A stretch of 64,000 bases of DNA from Simmondsia chinensis. Taxonomy: Eukaryota; Streptophyta; Magnoliopsida; Caryophyllales; Simmondsiaceae. The position numbers and the translations under genes are program-made. The notes under the pieces are model-generated. The model was not told where the DNA came from. It worked only from the letters and a program-made list of their open reading frames with translations, and made no database searches. Where the stretch lies: positions 1,577,501 to 1,641,500 of the forward strand of contig JAGTTD010000022.1 in NCBI GenBank assembly GCA_018398585.1. Direction: 5' to 3'. Of this stretch, positions 1 through 12,300 are shown one piece after another (the first letter of the stretch is position 1; every line of letters starts with the position of its first letter).

Positions 1-636
1 AATATATACAATTGGATACCATAAGTCTTGAACATTTATTATTTAAATACACTAAAGGTTTAAAATTTTATCAATTAAGCACCTTTTTGTCCAAATTGAA
101 TTGATTTTCGTTAAAAAATGCTAAAATGAAACATGATTCGAACAATATATTAGTATCCTCATTAGAATTCTATAATTTTCTGCCATAAAATGTTAACATG
201 ATACATGTTTTCGGCAATATTTAGACAGCCTATCAACACTTGGTGAATTTTTTATCACAATTTGATTTTTGTCGAAAATATCGGCATGACATATATATTA
301 TTATCATTATATACTATATTAGCAGTTTCCGTACAAAATTGATCATATTATTTCAAAAAATTATCAAATCACGGCATATGATACCTAAGCAATAAAATAT
401 TCAAACTTTAGGATACTTGATCATAAATACTGAGATATTAGTGTACCTAATTGCTAAAATATTCAAACCTCAACATACTTAAGCCATAATTTCACAAAAA
501 AAATAGACAATCAAAATCCAAAACCATCAAAATCACAACAAAATCAAGGTTTCCGGCCATACATTTCATTCTTCAACTATCTCACAGTTCCGTTCGACCA
601 AATGCCCTAAAAAAGACAGAAAGAGAGAGGAAGGAC
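1..636. other. AT-rich DNA, no gene seen
   Basis: This stretch is low-complexity AT-rich sequence with no coding signal. It lies downstream of the exon at 637-839 and would be part of that gene's first intron. In the second copy of the gene that intron is about 860 bases, so the missing exons of the first copy would fall beyond the window edge. Confidence 0.6.
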
Positions 637-839
637 CTGCCGACGATGGGAGTGAGGGTACGGAGATGGTGCGATTCAGGCTCGACACCAACAGCGGGAG
701 ATTCGGTGTAGACGATGTAGACGGCGGCCGGAGATGAGTGAGAATCGGTGCCTTCCGCCATGGATGCGATCAAAGTGACGCCAATGAAGAGAAGAAGAAG
801 AACAAAAGTAACCGCCTTTGAGATTTTGGTATGCATCAT
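637..839 (-). CDS. Subtilisin propeptide-like (I9) inhibitor, copy 1, exon 1 only (cut by window edge)
   Basis: Exon 1 encodes 67 residues: a hydrophobic N-terminus (about residues 9-25), then a short Ser/Asp linker, then the start of an inhibitor I9 fold (SPAAVYIVYTE, HHLRTL). This matches plant SPI-1-type proteins, in which a free subtilase propeptide domain acts as a protease inhibitor. The exon ends in GGC AG before a gtccttcc donor, the same phase and position as copy 2 at 4512. Exons 2 and 3 are not in the window. The two N-terminal Met codons are adjacent, so the start is uncertain by one codon. A hAT MITE begins 84 bases upstream of the ATG. Protein identity with copy 2 is high across the exon, so this is a local duplicate. 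Confidence 0.72.
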
Positions 840-922
840 CGCATCGTTCTTTACCCTCTTTTCGCCTTTATTATATTTGGTAAGTGCTTTACACTTGGGC
901 TGTGGGCTTTGCTCGGCGCAAG

Positions 923-1418
923 TAGGGTCCCAAATGAGCCGAGCTAGTTTGACTCGGCCTATTTAAATAAGCGAGTTAAATTAAATTAAGGTTGACTCGG
1001 TTAGTCTATGGGCTCAGGAGTCGGTCATTTATATTCTTATGAGCTAGCTTGACTATTGGCCGCATGTATAAATTACGTCATGTGGCGCTTTCTTTACCAT
1101 TCATTAAATATTTTTAGAGTTTGGCCCTTTAAACCTTGCCTCACTAATGCTCAATAAGCTAACTCGTCAAATAATCAAGCCTAAATGATACCAATACCGA
1201 CCTCATTTAGTAAACGATCCGCTCGGAGCACATATATGCGGCTCGATAGGATAAATGATACCAATCCGGTCTTATTTAGTAACTGAGCCGAGCCAAGCCG
1301 AGCATAGACATGTGGCTCGATAAGATAAATGATACTGGTACCAAGCCAGTCTCATTTAGTTAACTAGCCGAGCTGAGCAAGCCTTGGCTCCGCTCAACTC
1401 AACTCATTTGCAGCCCTA
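923..1418. mobile_element. hAT-type MITE with 8-bp target duplication
   Basis: The left end reads TAGGGTCCCAAATGAGCCGAG and the right end, reverse-complemented, reads TAGGGCTGCAAATGAGTTGAG. The element is flanked by ggcgcaag (915-922) and agcgcaag (1419-1426), a 7/8 matching 8-bp duplication as expected for hAT elements. The interior is a degenerate series of GAGCCGAGC/AAGCCGAGC words and has no coding capacity. It lies in the promoter of the I9 inhibitor copy 1. Confidence 0.7.
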
Positions 1419-1426
1419 AGCGCAAG

Positions 1427-3018
1427 TACGTCCAATTGGATTGCGAAATTGTAATTCTAATTCGAATTGTGACGAAATTTTTGATGGAATTGAAATTTCA
1501 TTGGTTCATTTATCAAAGTAATTCGAAGTCGAAATTATAATTCATAATAGTTTGAGTCATCCTGAATTTTCAGTCAATTATAGTCGAATTTTGGTCAGAG
1601 TGATTCATATTACGTTCGAATTATTATGGTTGGAGCAATTCACTTTGAATTTGAGCTATTCAAGTTTCGAGTCAAATTAGGTCGAGTATCTTGTCAAAAT
1701 GTTTGGTATTCAAGTCATCTCGGATATTCAATTAATAGAGTTAGTTCTTTTTGGAATTCATACTAGAATAGGTTGGATTCAAGTTGATTAGATCATTTTC
1801 AACTCGAGTCATCTTAGATTTGGAAAAAAAAAAAAAAAAAACAAGTCGTATCATTTTAAATATTGAGTCATCTTATACTGAGTATGAGATGAATGGGGGT
1901 CATTTCTAATTTCAGTCATATTAAGTTTAGGATCAATTTGACTAAATCATTTTAATTTTGGTTCAGCTTGCTTACATCACATTAAAATTTAATAGTTTAA
2001 ATTTTTGAATTTGAGTCATCTCAAATTTCCGATCAATCACATACTCTCTTCATAACTTTATTAGCTGCTCATTAAACAAGTGCAGACGTAGTACCAAAAA
2101 AAAAAATTGCTAAAAATATATTAAATAAGGATAAAAATATCTTTTTCTTTTTTTTGGTTAAAAATACGGAATATCAATCTAAAATTAATTTAGAAAGAAT
2201 AAAACTATCCACATTTGAAGGCATTTGCCCCAGCACAGCGCCAAGTCAAATTTAACAGCATTTCTGTTTGAACTCAATTACTGTTAAAATATTTGTATAC
2301 TCAAAATGTAACACGACTAAGCTTGTTAATCTAAATTGAGCAGAGTTGAACTCATTCGAGTTGAACTTACCATCGAATTCAAAAAATTAACAAGCCATCA
2401 TCCATATATTATCAAGCCAATATCTTTCACGAGAAATGAACAAACTCCCAACAAGCTATGAACGGGTCATTAACGAGCCCATAACAAAGTACTCACAAAC
2501 TTTACGTTTAGCGCACCCTTGTTCGTGCTAAGCTTATCTGTCTACTTGAGCTCAACTTGTTAAACTTATCAAGCATTTAAATCGAACGTAGATAAGCTTT
2601 TATCAATCTTAAACACAAGCAGTTATCAAAAAGAAAAAAGTAGAGCCCGTTTTTCGGCTTTTAAGTAAAAGCTAAAAAGTACTTATTCTCCTTTAAAGTA
2701 GAATACCCTTATTGAAAATATTATTTTACAAAAAAACAAAAAACTTCTAAAAAAAAAAATAAATATTTTCACAATTAAGCGAAATAGGCCCCATGTTGAA
2801 CAAAATATAAAAGCAAAAAGGACTCAAAATAGAAGTATATCGCCACAGTAAGATACCCATATACACAAAGCTATATCATACAAATTGCAGCTTTTAACAC
2901 AAACTATAATTAAACATTGCAAGATTAATATGACATTAATAATAAGGTAATCCGAGTGCAAATATGCACTTGTTTATTGTCTAACAGGCTTGTATATATG
3001 GACCCAAACCTGGGTGAT
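1427..3018. other. Intergenic AT-rich spacer with decayed repeats
   Basis: No gene is visible. Between about 1548 and 2030 the words gagtcatc and caagtcatct recur every 60-100 bases with changing flanks, suggesting a decayed tandem repeat. From 2320 to 2600 there is GAACTCATTCGAGTTGAAC-type sequence resembling the interior of the hAT MITEs, without recognisable ends. Several homopolymer runs occur at 1827-1841, 2097-2106 and 2749-2760. Confidence 0.45.
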
Positions 3019-4711
3019 CTAGCCATCTCGATTAGTTGGTCCAGCTCCTCCATGCAGCTGTTTGACCCTGCTCCGAAAAGCGAGTATAACCTCGGGTTTT
3101 TCTGTTGACACACAACGGAACAATGACTGGGTCAATTGATGCTTCTGCCGCGAAAATTAATGTTCATATCGTAGGGGTAGAAGCGACTTAAGAAACAAAA
3201 TTAAGGGTCTAAGAGCTCAATGGAGCAAATATTAGTAGAACATGAATATTAGCTTTAGATTTGTAGCTCCACAAATTTTTTTGGTTTTGCTTCGTCCAGC
3301 TTCATCCTGTCTTGGGTAGGCACTTTTTGTTTTTTCTATTATTCCTGTGATTGGTGCAAATGTAATCTTAGAGCATCCTATGGTTTACGGTCTATCCCGT
3401 TACTGTTTTTGAGGTTCCCTTCATTGTTCTTCTTTTTTATACATGTTCTTATGCATGTTTTCTCAGGCCCCGCTCTAGTGGGTGTGCCTGTTTTGTATTG
3501 CGACTTATGTTGCTAATTATTCAAAAATACGAAGAAAGGGATCGAAAACCATACTATTAAGCTGCGAAGCTTGCTCAGGTGTGAGCCTAGCAGCGAACCC
3601 ACCAATAATCTTGTACACATAAATCAAGGCATCTTTTGCCGCCTTTTCACAGCGCACAAATGAAGAAAAATAATCAGAAAAAAAAAGAAACACAACATCA
3701 CAAGTCAAATCAATGATCATAAAGATTAAAGGATGTCCATTTTGGTATAAACGAAACAAGGAGCGGACTTTGTAGATAGCCTGATTTAGCAATCTTCAAC
3801 TCTATAACAACACAGTGCCTCAAAGAGGTTCCCACTAAGGACAGCTGGTGGCATGCCGTTCAAAGCTTCATTATGGAAGTGTTAGTGGTTTGCCGTTCAA
3901 TAGCGACATTTGTTATTTGTTGGTGAAGACTGTAATATGGGGTTTGAGGGTTACGATTAAAGATCGTAATTCCTTAAAGTTTATAGTGAATGAGGCACCC
4001 GTTTGGATTCCGTGGTTTTGACTTCTAACTAAGAGGGTTTCCACGTAAATTTTGGTGTTGATTGATTCGATGCTTTTGATGCTCTCGTGTCCGTTGTTGA
4101 TCGTATGACTTTTCCCAACAAACCGAAACTACAATAGACCGAAAACTAAATAGAAGCAGTAAAATATTGAAATTAAAACGACAAGGAAGAAGAAATAAAA
4201 GATGACATTGATTGTTTAGTAATGACTCCACATGTGATGTTAGTGCAATGTGAGTTTGTAGAGAAAAGAGATCAATATATAAGCCTATTAGATTACTCCA
4301 CTTAATGCCAATTAGTTTTATGATAGAATCTTACTTGGACTTATAACTGGACCTTGTTTATGCCAATTCCGTAAGTTGGTAAAATTTAACAGTTTATAAA
4401 ATGCCTCTCCTCCAGGCCGAGCCCACTCTACTACCTATTGAGCTACCCTATTACTATAGACTTATATACCTATTATTCGGGACGTAGAGAGAGAGAAGAG
4501 AGAGAAAGGACCTGCCGACGACGGAAACGAGGGTGCGGAGATGGTGCAATTCAGTATCAACACCACTGGGGGGAATTTCAGTTAAGACGATGTAGACGAA
4601 AGCAGGAGATGATTGAGAGTCGCTGCCTTCTGCCATGGATGCGATCAAAGCGACACCATTGAAGAGAAGAAGAGTAACCGCCTTTGAGATTTTGGTCTGC
4701 ATCATCACCAT
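3019..4711 (-). CDS. Subtilisin propeptide-like (I9) inhibitor, copy 2, three exons; exon 2 acceptor not AG
   Basis: Three segments join in frame to 125 aa: exon 1 4711-4512, exon 2 3649-3555 and exon 3 3101-3019. The product has a hydrophobic N-terminus, then an I9 fold ending with AAKDALIYVYK, GFAARLTPEQASQLN and RVKQLHGGAG before a TAG stop. The layout and length match the SPI-1 family, where the domain inhibits subtilases. Exon 1 and 2 donors are gtcctt and gtatgg, and exon 3 follows a cag acceptor. Exon 2 keeps the frame only if it begins after TG (gcgctg, then tgaaaag). The nearest AG (gaaaag) removes 7 bases and gives a stop within six codons, so splicing may be defective and the locus may be a recent pseudogene. 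Intron 1 holds an LTR fragment and intron 2 a LINE fragment. Confidence 0.65.
3255..3531 (+). mobile_element. L1-like LINE 3' fragment in intron 2 of inhibitor copy 2
   Basis: The segment ends TTGTATTGCGACTTATGTTG then CTAATTATTCAAAAATA. The same ending occurs at 18240-18290 (TTGTACTGCGACTTGTCGC) and, more diverged, at 15310-15350 and 21290-21310, each followed by an A-rich tract. This looks like the 3' end of one LINE family. No coding sequence remains. Confidence 0.45.
4213..4391 (+). mobile_element. Degenerate LTR fragment, same family as 18317-18523
   Basis: It shares the words GATTACTCCACTTAATGCCA, ATTAGTTTTATGATAGAATC and a terminal AAAATTTAACA with the solo LTR at 18317-18523. The 5' end is eroded and no target duplication is visible. 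It lies in intron 1 of the inhibitor copy 2. Confidence 0.5.
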
Positions 4712-5423
4712 TAGGCTTTTATATTCTGTAAGTGCTTTAAACTTGGTTATTGCAGACCTGAGCCTATGTTTGAGTTTATATAGGAGTTATTTTACCCCCT
4801 TGGTAAGATGTTTTTTCAGTTAATATTATTGTGATGTTATTCTTTGGTATATTTAGCACAAAAGAAAGTAAACATGATCTAATACATACATTCATTATTC
4901 GGCAACAAACGTGTAACCTTGGTCAAAAGTTTATTGACTTATAAAAGAAAAGATAATATAAAAGTAATAATGCTAATTACGATAGTAGTAGCAGAAACAT
5001 TGGCAATGACCTATGTATTATACGAATAACGTCTAGAAACGTGTATTTTACCATATTATTCACAATGATACTTAAACGCCTTTTTAAAATGGAACAGATA
5101 CGTGTCAAAACTGCGCATTATACACAAATTTTACCAACAGAGTTTCTAACATATTCGCATACCACCAGATAATTTTGAAAAGCCAAAAATACTCAGTTAA
5201 GTAAGAAGGGTTGGTACGCCAAGTAAGAGTTCACTCATTTCATGCTTTGTGTTTTGAGTCCAAAACTACGCGCATTGCGATGCTAAATCACCCTCACCAA
5301 CCATGCAAATATTGCCCTACTCTCCCCTAGTATTTCTCTTATCCAAGCTCATGGAATTGTCATAATAACTATCCTACCCTATTCTTGCCATGCTCGGGTT
5401 TGAAATTCATCTCCTTTTCCTTA
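4712..5423. other. Upstream spacer of inhibitor copy 2
   Basis: No gene or recognisable repeat was found. The sequence is AT-rich and should hold the promoter of the inhibitor copy 2, but no convincing TATA box stands out at the expected distance. Confidence 0.4.
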
Positions 5424-5545
5424 CAACAACAACAACAATCCAGTTCCTTAAAGATCCCGTCAAGGTAGGGCCTAAGGAGGATAAAATGTACATAGGATGC
5501 TACCATGTACAGATGCTGTTTTCGAATAGCTCCCCACCCTAAAAA
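5424..5545 (-). mobile_element. Decayed SINE/RTE tail
   Basis: On the plus strand an (AAC)n run is followed by CCAGTTCCTTAAAGATCCCG and, later, GATGCTGTTTTCGAATAGC. This is the order of the tail shared by the 5S SINE and RTE elements, read backwards. It is the most diverged copy in the window and no duplication is visible. Confidence 0.55.
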
Positions 5546-5773
5546 GAACAATCCCAATATATCCTTACATTCTGAAAAATTCGCTATCCAACGATGAAGG
5601 GCTCATTTGGTATGAGTTTTTGATTTCTGAAAAGCTAAAAACAAATTTTAGAGAACAATTTTCTCTTTTTTGATTTTTTGGTTTCAATCTTCACTCAGAC
5701 TAAAACAAACTAAAAATCAAAAATCAGAAAAATTGCTTTGAAAACCAAAACTTGCAGATAAAGGCCTTACCAC

Positions 5774-5960
5774 ATGAGCCCTAAGCTTTTGCCATCAGAT
5801 ATACCTGAAAAATTAAAGATGTCAGCTAACTCAATTGGTAATGTCTTTGGAGGAGATACACGAGATCTAGAATTGAATCCCACTTTTTTGGGGAGGGTAT
5901 CCCCTTTTGTGCAATCTATAACCCACGTGACCTCCTTACTATGTACAAAAAGAATAAAGA
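5774..5960 (+). mobile_element. tRNA-derived SINE (old copy)
   Basis: A tRNA-like head contains an A-box-like AGCTAACTCAATTGGTAATG and a B-box-like GAATTGAATCCC about 35 bases later. It is followed by a body ending near CCCACGTGACCTCCTTACTA and an A-rich run. The arms do not fold as a functional tRNA, so this is a SINE head and not a tRNA gene. Only one copy was noticed in the window. Confidence 0.45.
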
Positions 5961-6389
5961 AAACACACAACTCATAAATTGCCAGGGTCAATGACATCAT
6001 TAAACAACCATGGGGCGCCCACGTCTGAGGTCAGTTGAACCTTGAAATCAAGTGACCTCATTATATAACATAATCGTTATACCGACTAGGTCAGTCGTGA
6101 CATTTTCGGGACCAAAAGTAACATTTTAAATAGAACCTTTCATATATAACAACCTTGCTTTCAACATAAACACTAATATAATAAATTATAAAAACTTTGA
6201 TCATAAAACATTTTAATATTATCAACAATTAATGCTTAAACATCACAAGAAGAATAAAACAAGTGAACTTATACGTAATTGCCTTTGGAGCCCTACAATT
6301 TGGGGGCACCAAGCAGCAACTTGGGTTGTTTGAGGGAATGTCTGACCCCAATAACAACCGTTATGACCACCTTGTTTTTGCGACTTTCA
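5961..6389. other. Spacer 3' of the EDRF1-like gene
   Basis: This AT-rich region must contain the 3' UTR and poly(A) signals of the EDRF1-like gene. No individual signal is convincing. Confidence 0.4.
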
Positions 6390-9300
6390 CTACGAAATCC
6401 ACAAGCTGTGCATAGCATGCAGTTGACTAAAATCAGTCGATTTCAAAGACAGTTTGTAAAGCTCTCTAAGCTTGTCAGAATCCCAAGACCGCTTGGCCGG
6501 TGATGAGGGACCCAGTTTGTTTGAAGATGATGATATGGCGTTCGACAGCATCCTCTTCAACAGCATCTGCAGCTGGCTCCAAAATTTCAAGCAAAGCTCC
6601 GCGTTGTCATTCTTAAGAGAAGCGGAATCCAATTTCTCTGAAATAAGACGCGCTTCTAGTAGGCATGACAAAGCTGTCTCTAGCATCTGCAATTCAGCAA
6701 GGTTGTTAGTGTCATGGATTTCACGCGCAAGTTTAGTAAAAAAAAAAAAAAAACACACATTGCAATTATAAGAAAGGAGAGAAAAATATGAGTCTAGTGG
6801 ACTACTCTAGCTAATGATAATTGGCTAGACCCCTACTTAGGTTTATATGTCGACCTCATATATGCCAATTCAGTGGGTCAGGCCTAAAGCCAACCTTACA
6901 ATTAACATTTTGAAAATGGCGGACAATTAATCGAATAAGGTAAAGACAACTTGAGAAGGACATCAACAACCGAGGCATAATATACACTATATACACAAAA
7001 GGGAAAACTTATTTGGCAAAACAACATGAAGTAATTCATCCAAGAAAAATATTAAGGTTGACAAGTTTTGGGAGTAAAACAAGAACTATATTAATTTCAT
7101 CATTGGTTGCCATATTAATGTTGTTGTCACTCATGATAATGTAGCTGATACTCATTTTTTTTTTTTTTTTCTATAACATTCTTTTTGAAGAGGTAAAGGA
7201 GTCTTGGGAGTTGGGACCCTTCCTAAGGGCGGCCTTATCTTTAATGATATACCCTGCTCCTGTCACACATCAAAAAATATTTTTAACAAGGTTTTCTAGA
7301 GGCTTCCTCCAGTGAACCCATATTCGCTCGCAGATTTCCCGCCTTGTCCTGATTTTTTACTCGACGTTCTGAGTCAAACACCTGATTATATCTAGTGTAT
7401 ATAGTGAACAATGTCTTTTTTCCCCTCAAACATAATGCCTTTTTAATGTATTTTTACCAATCAAATAATTCTTGCATAATGAAACTATCTTGGCTATTAT
7501 ACTAGCCGACCATCCACAAGTAAGACCTATTACGTTATACTACTAACTTCTATAACACTGTGCCCACCCCTGTGATGCTACCATAGCACATGACCCCCCG
7601 GGTAGTTGTCCACGTGTAGAAAAGGCAGAAATTAACCTCAAAGATCAAGAGGGAGATATAAGTAAGGACAGAGAATTGAAGGCAAATACTTAACGGTTAT
7701 GGAAGAGAAACATCATCATAAACATAAATCATTCAATCTTCAACGAAAAAGCATCCCATCAAAACATACCGTATGCATGTGGAAAACACTGGAGAGACCC
7801 GAAGAAAGTGCCGACCATTCAATCAGGATATTAAGATACATAATAGGATGTGTCTTTGCGCTATAGAAATCAATTGCCTTCTGCCAGTTCCTCTCAGCTA
7901 ACGAAGCATAATGCTTCGCCCTTTGAAGAACGCTACCTTCAATTTTAGGCACCTTGCTATCCAAAAACTTGAAACAACAGTCTCTTTGATAGCACGCCAA
8001 CTGAAAGTAAGCATAAGCAGCTTCTTGTTGGCGTATTTCACCCAATGATTCATAAATAGAAATAGCCTCCCTGATAGCGTCATTCGCAGAAATCTTATGC
8101 TTTCTAATTTCCTTCTTCATTCTTTGTTCACTTGGACTATGATAACCTACCGGTCTGTCTTCTACGGGTCCGTTTTCATATACCTCACCAAATGTATCTT
8201 CTTTAGCCAATAACATGCCAAGCCTTAAATAAGTATGTGCAAACTGGGTGCAAACTTCATTTTTCAGGCCAGTTGACACATTGTCAGATTCGAATCTGAT
8301 GGATTTTAGTTCTTTCTTTGCTGCTCCATAAAATCTAAGCGACCGACTATATTCTGTCTTCGCCATCTCAAGAGCTTTCTGATATGCATTGCGGAAAATC
8401 GGATTTTTTTTGAAGTAATCCATGTTTGATGCGAGTTCTTCGGCTGATGCTCGTCTTCCATGACCCAGATTACAGTTAATGAGTATGATGTTGGTATGGT
8501 CTGAGACTTCTCTGAAGGCATCAATAGCGTCAGCAAATGCAAGTTCTGCTTTGGCCAAATCTTTTTTTCCAAGCCGGTTTCTCCCGAGTTCATTGCATAC
8601 CCATCCTATCTTTCTTAGCACGGACTGTAGCTCTTCCGAGTTCGTAGAAAGCCCACCTAGAGCTTTTCTTGCTTCTTTGTAACAGCTCAATGAAGCTGAA
8701 AGAATGTCATCTGAATGTGCATCAACGGGACCACGAAGATACTTGAAAATTCCACCAATTCTTGCCTTTGATGATTCTCTGGGAGCAGTTTCAGCTGGAT
8801 CATCCGTTGCTAAGCCCAGCCCATCGATGGCAAAAGCCTCCTTTGCATTCTCTGAACTAGTAGGAACTGACGATTCTTCCCCTCGGTGATCATCTAATGA
8901 CTCACGTGACTCCACATGGACGCCAGCATCGCTATTGTCCGTTACGTATCCACTATCAGAGCTACCACTGTAGTCTCCAGGATTTCCGGAATGAGAAGTA
9001 GCACGACTTCTGGCATGTGACCTTTTACTCTGTCTTCGACCGTGTATGAACAGGCGGTTGCTAGTATTGCTGCTACTAGCACTGCTACCGCTGCTGGCCC
9101 TATCACTCTGACAGCTACAGTTCACCAAGTAGCATGAACTGCAGTTTTCTTTGTCATGACTCAACTTCTTCTTGAGCCTTATGAGTTCCTTCACAACTTC
9201 AGACGACATTCTCAATTCCAAGCCTGGAAACGTCTCCTTCGACTGTACTGAGACCTCATCGCCATGCATCATATAGAACTCCGCATACACATCCCCCACT

Positions 9301-12300
9301 AGCGTCCAAGCCTTTGCCCAAAAGAGGTATTTTGAACAGTTGTGCTCAAGAGTAAGATGATCATCGTGAGCACAGGCAGTGCGACTATTCCCGCATTTCG
9401 GGCCGCTAGCCATAGACGATATAAATCTAGCATCTTCAAGATGCTGAGGCACTGATCCATAAACAGAGCATGCCACCTCTACCACTTTAAGGGCTTGATG
9501 CAGCTGACCTTCCTCCATGTAAGCTTGGCCAAGGGCCAAATAGGACTCTCCAAGCAAAAGAACAAGTTTCCACAATTTATGGTCCACATTTGATGTCGGA
9601 AGCCATTCTCGAATATCACAAACTTCAATACAGTCAGTGTCCCCACAAGCACAAACAGAGAATTCTGTGCTCGGAGGATCGCTATGAAGACTTCCAGTGC
9701 CATGTTCACTTAACAGTGGTTCAATGCCCTGCAGTTGCCGGGTCCACCTTAGGGACTTGATAGCTTGAGAAACATGATGGACTGCAGCAAGTTTAGAGGA
9801 AATTGGATCTGCAATAGTCTGAATCATAGGTGTCGAATTTGGAGTCATGCTGCACACTTGAAAACCTTCATCTAACTTGAAGTTTCCTGCAGGTCCAGTA
9901 CTTATGTTCAAATCATCAGCAGCAATCAAACCTCTGGACTCGGGGACAGTTCTTCCCATATTATAATCTTCGGATGTTCCTGGTGCTGAATCTGAATCTT
10001 GTACATCATTCAAATTTTGAAATGATTTTCCCTCCTCATCGGATATGCAACTAATAATGTCCAAGGACTCTTCTTCTGCAACAACTATTGTGACTTCAGA
10101 TGCCAAAGGAAAAGCTTCAGCTGTAAGATCCAATTCATCATCACTATTCAAAATAAGCCTTGCAAATTGTTCATGCGCTAATGCACGGACGACCTATTGA
10201 GAACAAAGTTATCAGTTCACCAATACATTTACTCGATGGAGAATAGCAGTGTAGCAGAAACTAAACTACTTCCAGATTTGTATCCAAGGAAAGGTGTTTA
10301 CCAGATGATCAGGTTCATCCAACAGTTCCAAACATTTTTTGAAGAACCGTGCACACCTAGCCCTATTACTGGAAGCCTGTGGATGAATCGTATCTTGTTA
10401 GTAATGGTCTGCAAAAGCAAAATAAGCAAAGTGAAACATCATGTATTGTTCCTCACCATCGAAAATGAAAGCCTATGAGCAACCCGGTAGAGGAGTGTTC
10501 CCAATGATAGTAAGGAATCAGTTCTTCCTCTGTGAATCAGAGATGGCAAAGAGCTTGGACAATCATCGTGTCTATCAGAGGAATGGCTTTGGGGAATAAC
10601 TGAAAGATCAAAAAGTTGAAGCGCATCTTCCCCGGCACTTTTATAAAGCTGAAAAGAAATAAACCCAATACAAGAAAGCACAATGTCAAATGATTGATTT
10701 AGAAGTGATTAAAATGTAATAGATTTACAAAGAAACGGGCTCAATAGTACCCAATAAGCACCAGGATCTTGCTTGCAATTTGCCTGGAGAAACCTTAGAA
10801 CTGAGAGGCCATTTTGCTGTACAATGTAGGGATGGAATCCCGGTGTACCATCCTCGGAAATGCCCTTCAGAAGAAATATATCATCTGTTTTGATAAGCTC
10901 ATACCCTTGAACGACACCATTCCTATGATAACAGATTGCCAACTCAGGAACACTCGCCATAACATTGTCTAGCCATGCCTCGAGCCAAGTTAATGGGGTA
11001 ACCTGGCATTGAGAAACAAAATAAGAAACCACCAAAAGTGAACGGGGAAGAAACATTCAGAGGGTTGCTGCTAACCTGTCTTGAAACATCCCATAAATGC
11101 AAGCTTACAGCGACGTATTTCTCATTGCTGAATAAAAGCAAATCGCTGCCAAGAAGCATGCGGAAGTTGTGGAACTGCCAAAACAAAACCCTCAAAAACT
11201 CATCTTTTCCACCTCCACCACGTCTATATTTTTCAGACTCCTGCACTGAGCGTCTGGTCTTTTCGCCAATATGTGAAGCCTTTTTGATTGGGTTGCGGCC
11301 CTTCTTTCTCTTGTTCTCACTCTCCCAATAGAAACTGTTCTCTTTTCCTTTTGTGCCATCAGAAGTTTGGTCATGCTGTTCCTCACGCGCATCATCATCA
11401 TCACTATGAATGTCAGAAGAATTGAACGAGCTCTTCCTAGGTCCTGATAGATCAGGCTTTAGAACTGATGATGCCTTTGACCGGTCTTCTGCAGAAGCAG
11501 AATGACTAGGCGGACAATCACAAGCCTCCATCCTGACCGAATGCATTGCAAATTTTAAAAACAGAGATTCATCCGAGCATTTAGGCTGATGTCTGTTGAC
11601 CAACCGTTCTCCTTCTTCAACATCAGGCCTGAATTCCCAAAGAAAAAAATGAACATTACATGCCACACATGTACAATGAGAAAACAATGACAAACAGGGA
11701 AGAAAAAACACGAACATACCCAGCATTGAGAACAAGTGTCTGACCAATACGATGAACTGCAATAGACAATCGAGCCTTCGAATACGGCATCTTGAAAATC
11801 TGCTTTAAAATATCAGCAGGAGCTATGACATCAAGTTCATCCCCATACTCCACCAGGCCAGTAACAGCAAGAGCCTCACCCTTCCTAGCAAGATTTATTG
11901 CAAGAGCACTATTATCCCATGGTACACCTGATGAAATGACAGGCGTCAGCTTTGAAATCCCACTTCTCTTATAATGGTAATAAGGTGCAACATTGCGCTG
12001 AATAGGGCCACCAACATACAGAGGGAGGGGGAAGATGAGCTTCAAACCCAATATCTCATACTTAAAGAGTGGATAGTCTAATTATTACACTAAACTCAAC
12101 AACTCAAATTCAAAATCCTAGGCTTTTTCCTTTGACCCTCCAGAAAACAAAGTGTTGTAATAGGATTACCAAGTGAACGATAAATAACAACAGGTTGAAC
12201 CAAATTATGTGCTCCCATAGACGAGACATGTGTCTAATCCAAGGCATAGTTTAACTGCATTTATATCCTATTGTCCCATTGTTGAACTCCAATGTGTATA

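Noticed and set aside
748..966. 72-aa plus-strand frame
   Set aside because: It is antisense to the inhibitor exon and runs into the hAT MITE.
5800..5870. tRNA gene
   Set aside because: A-box and B-box-like words are present but the acceptor and anticodon stems do not pair. It continues as a SINE body.
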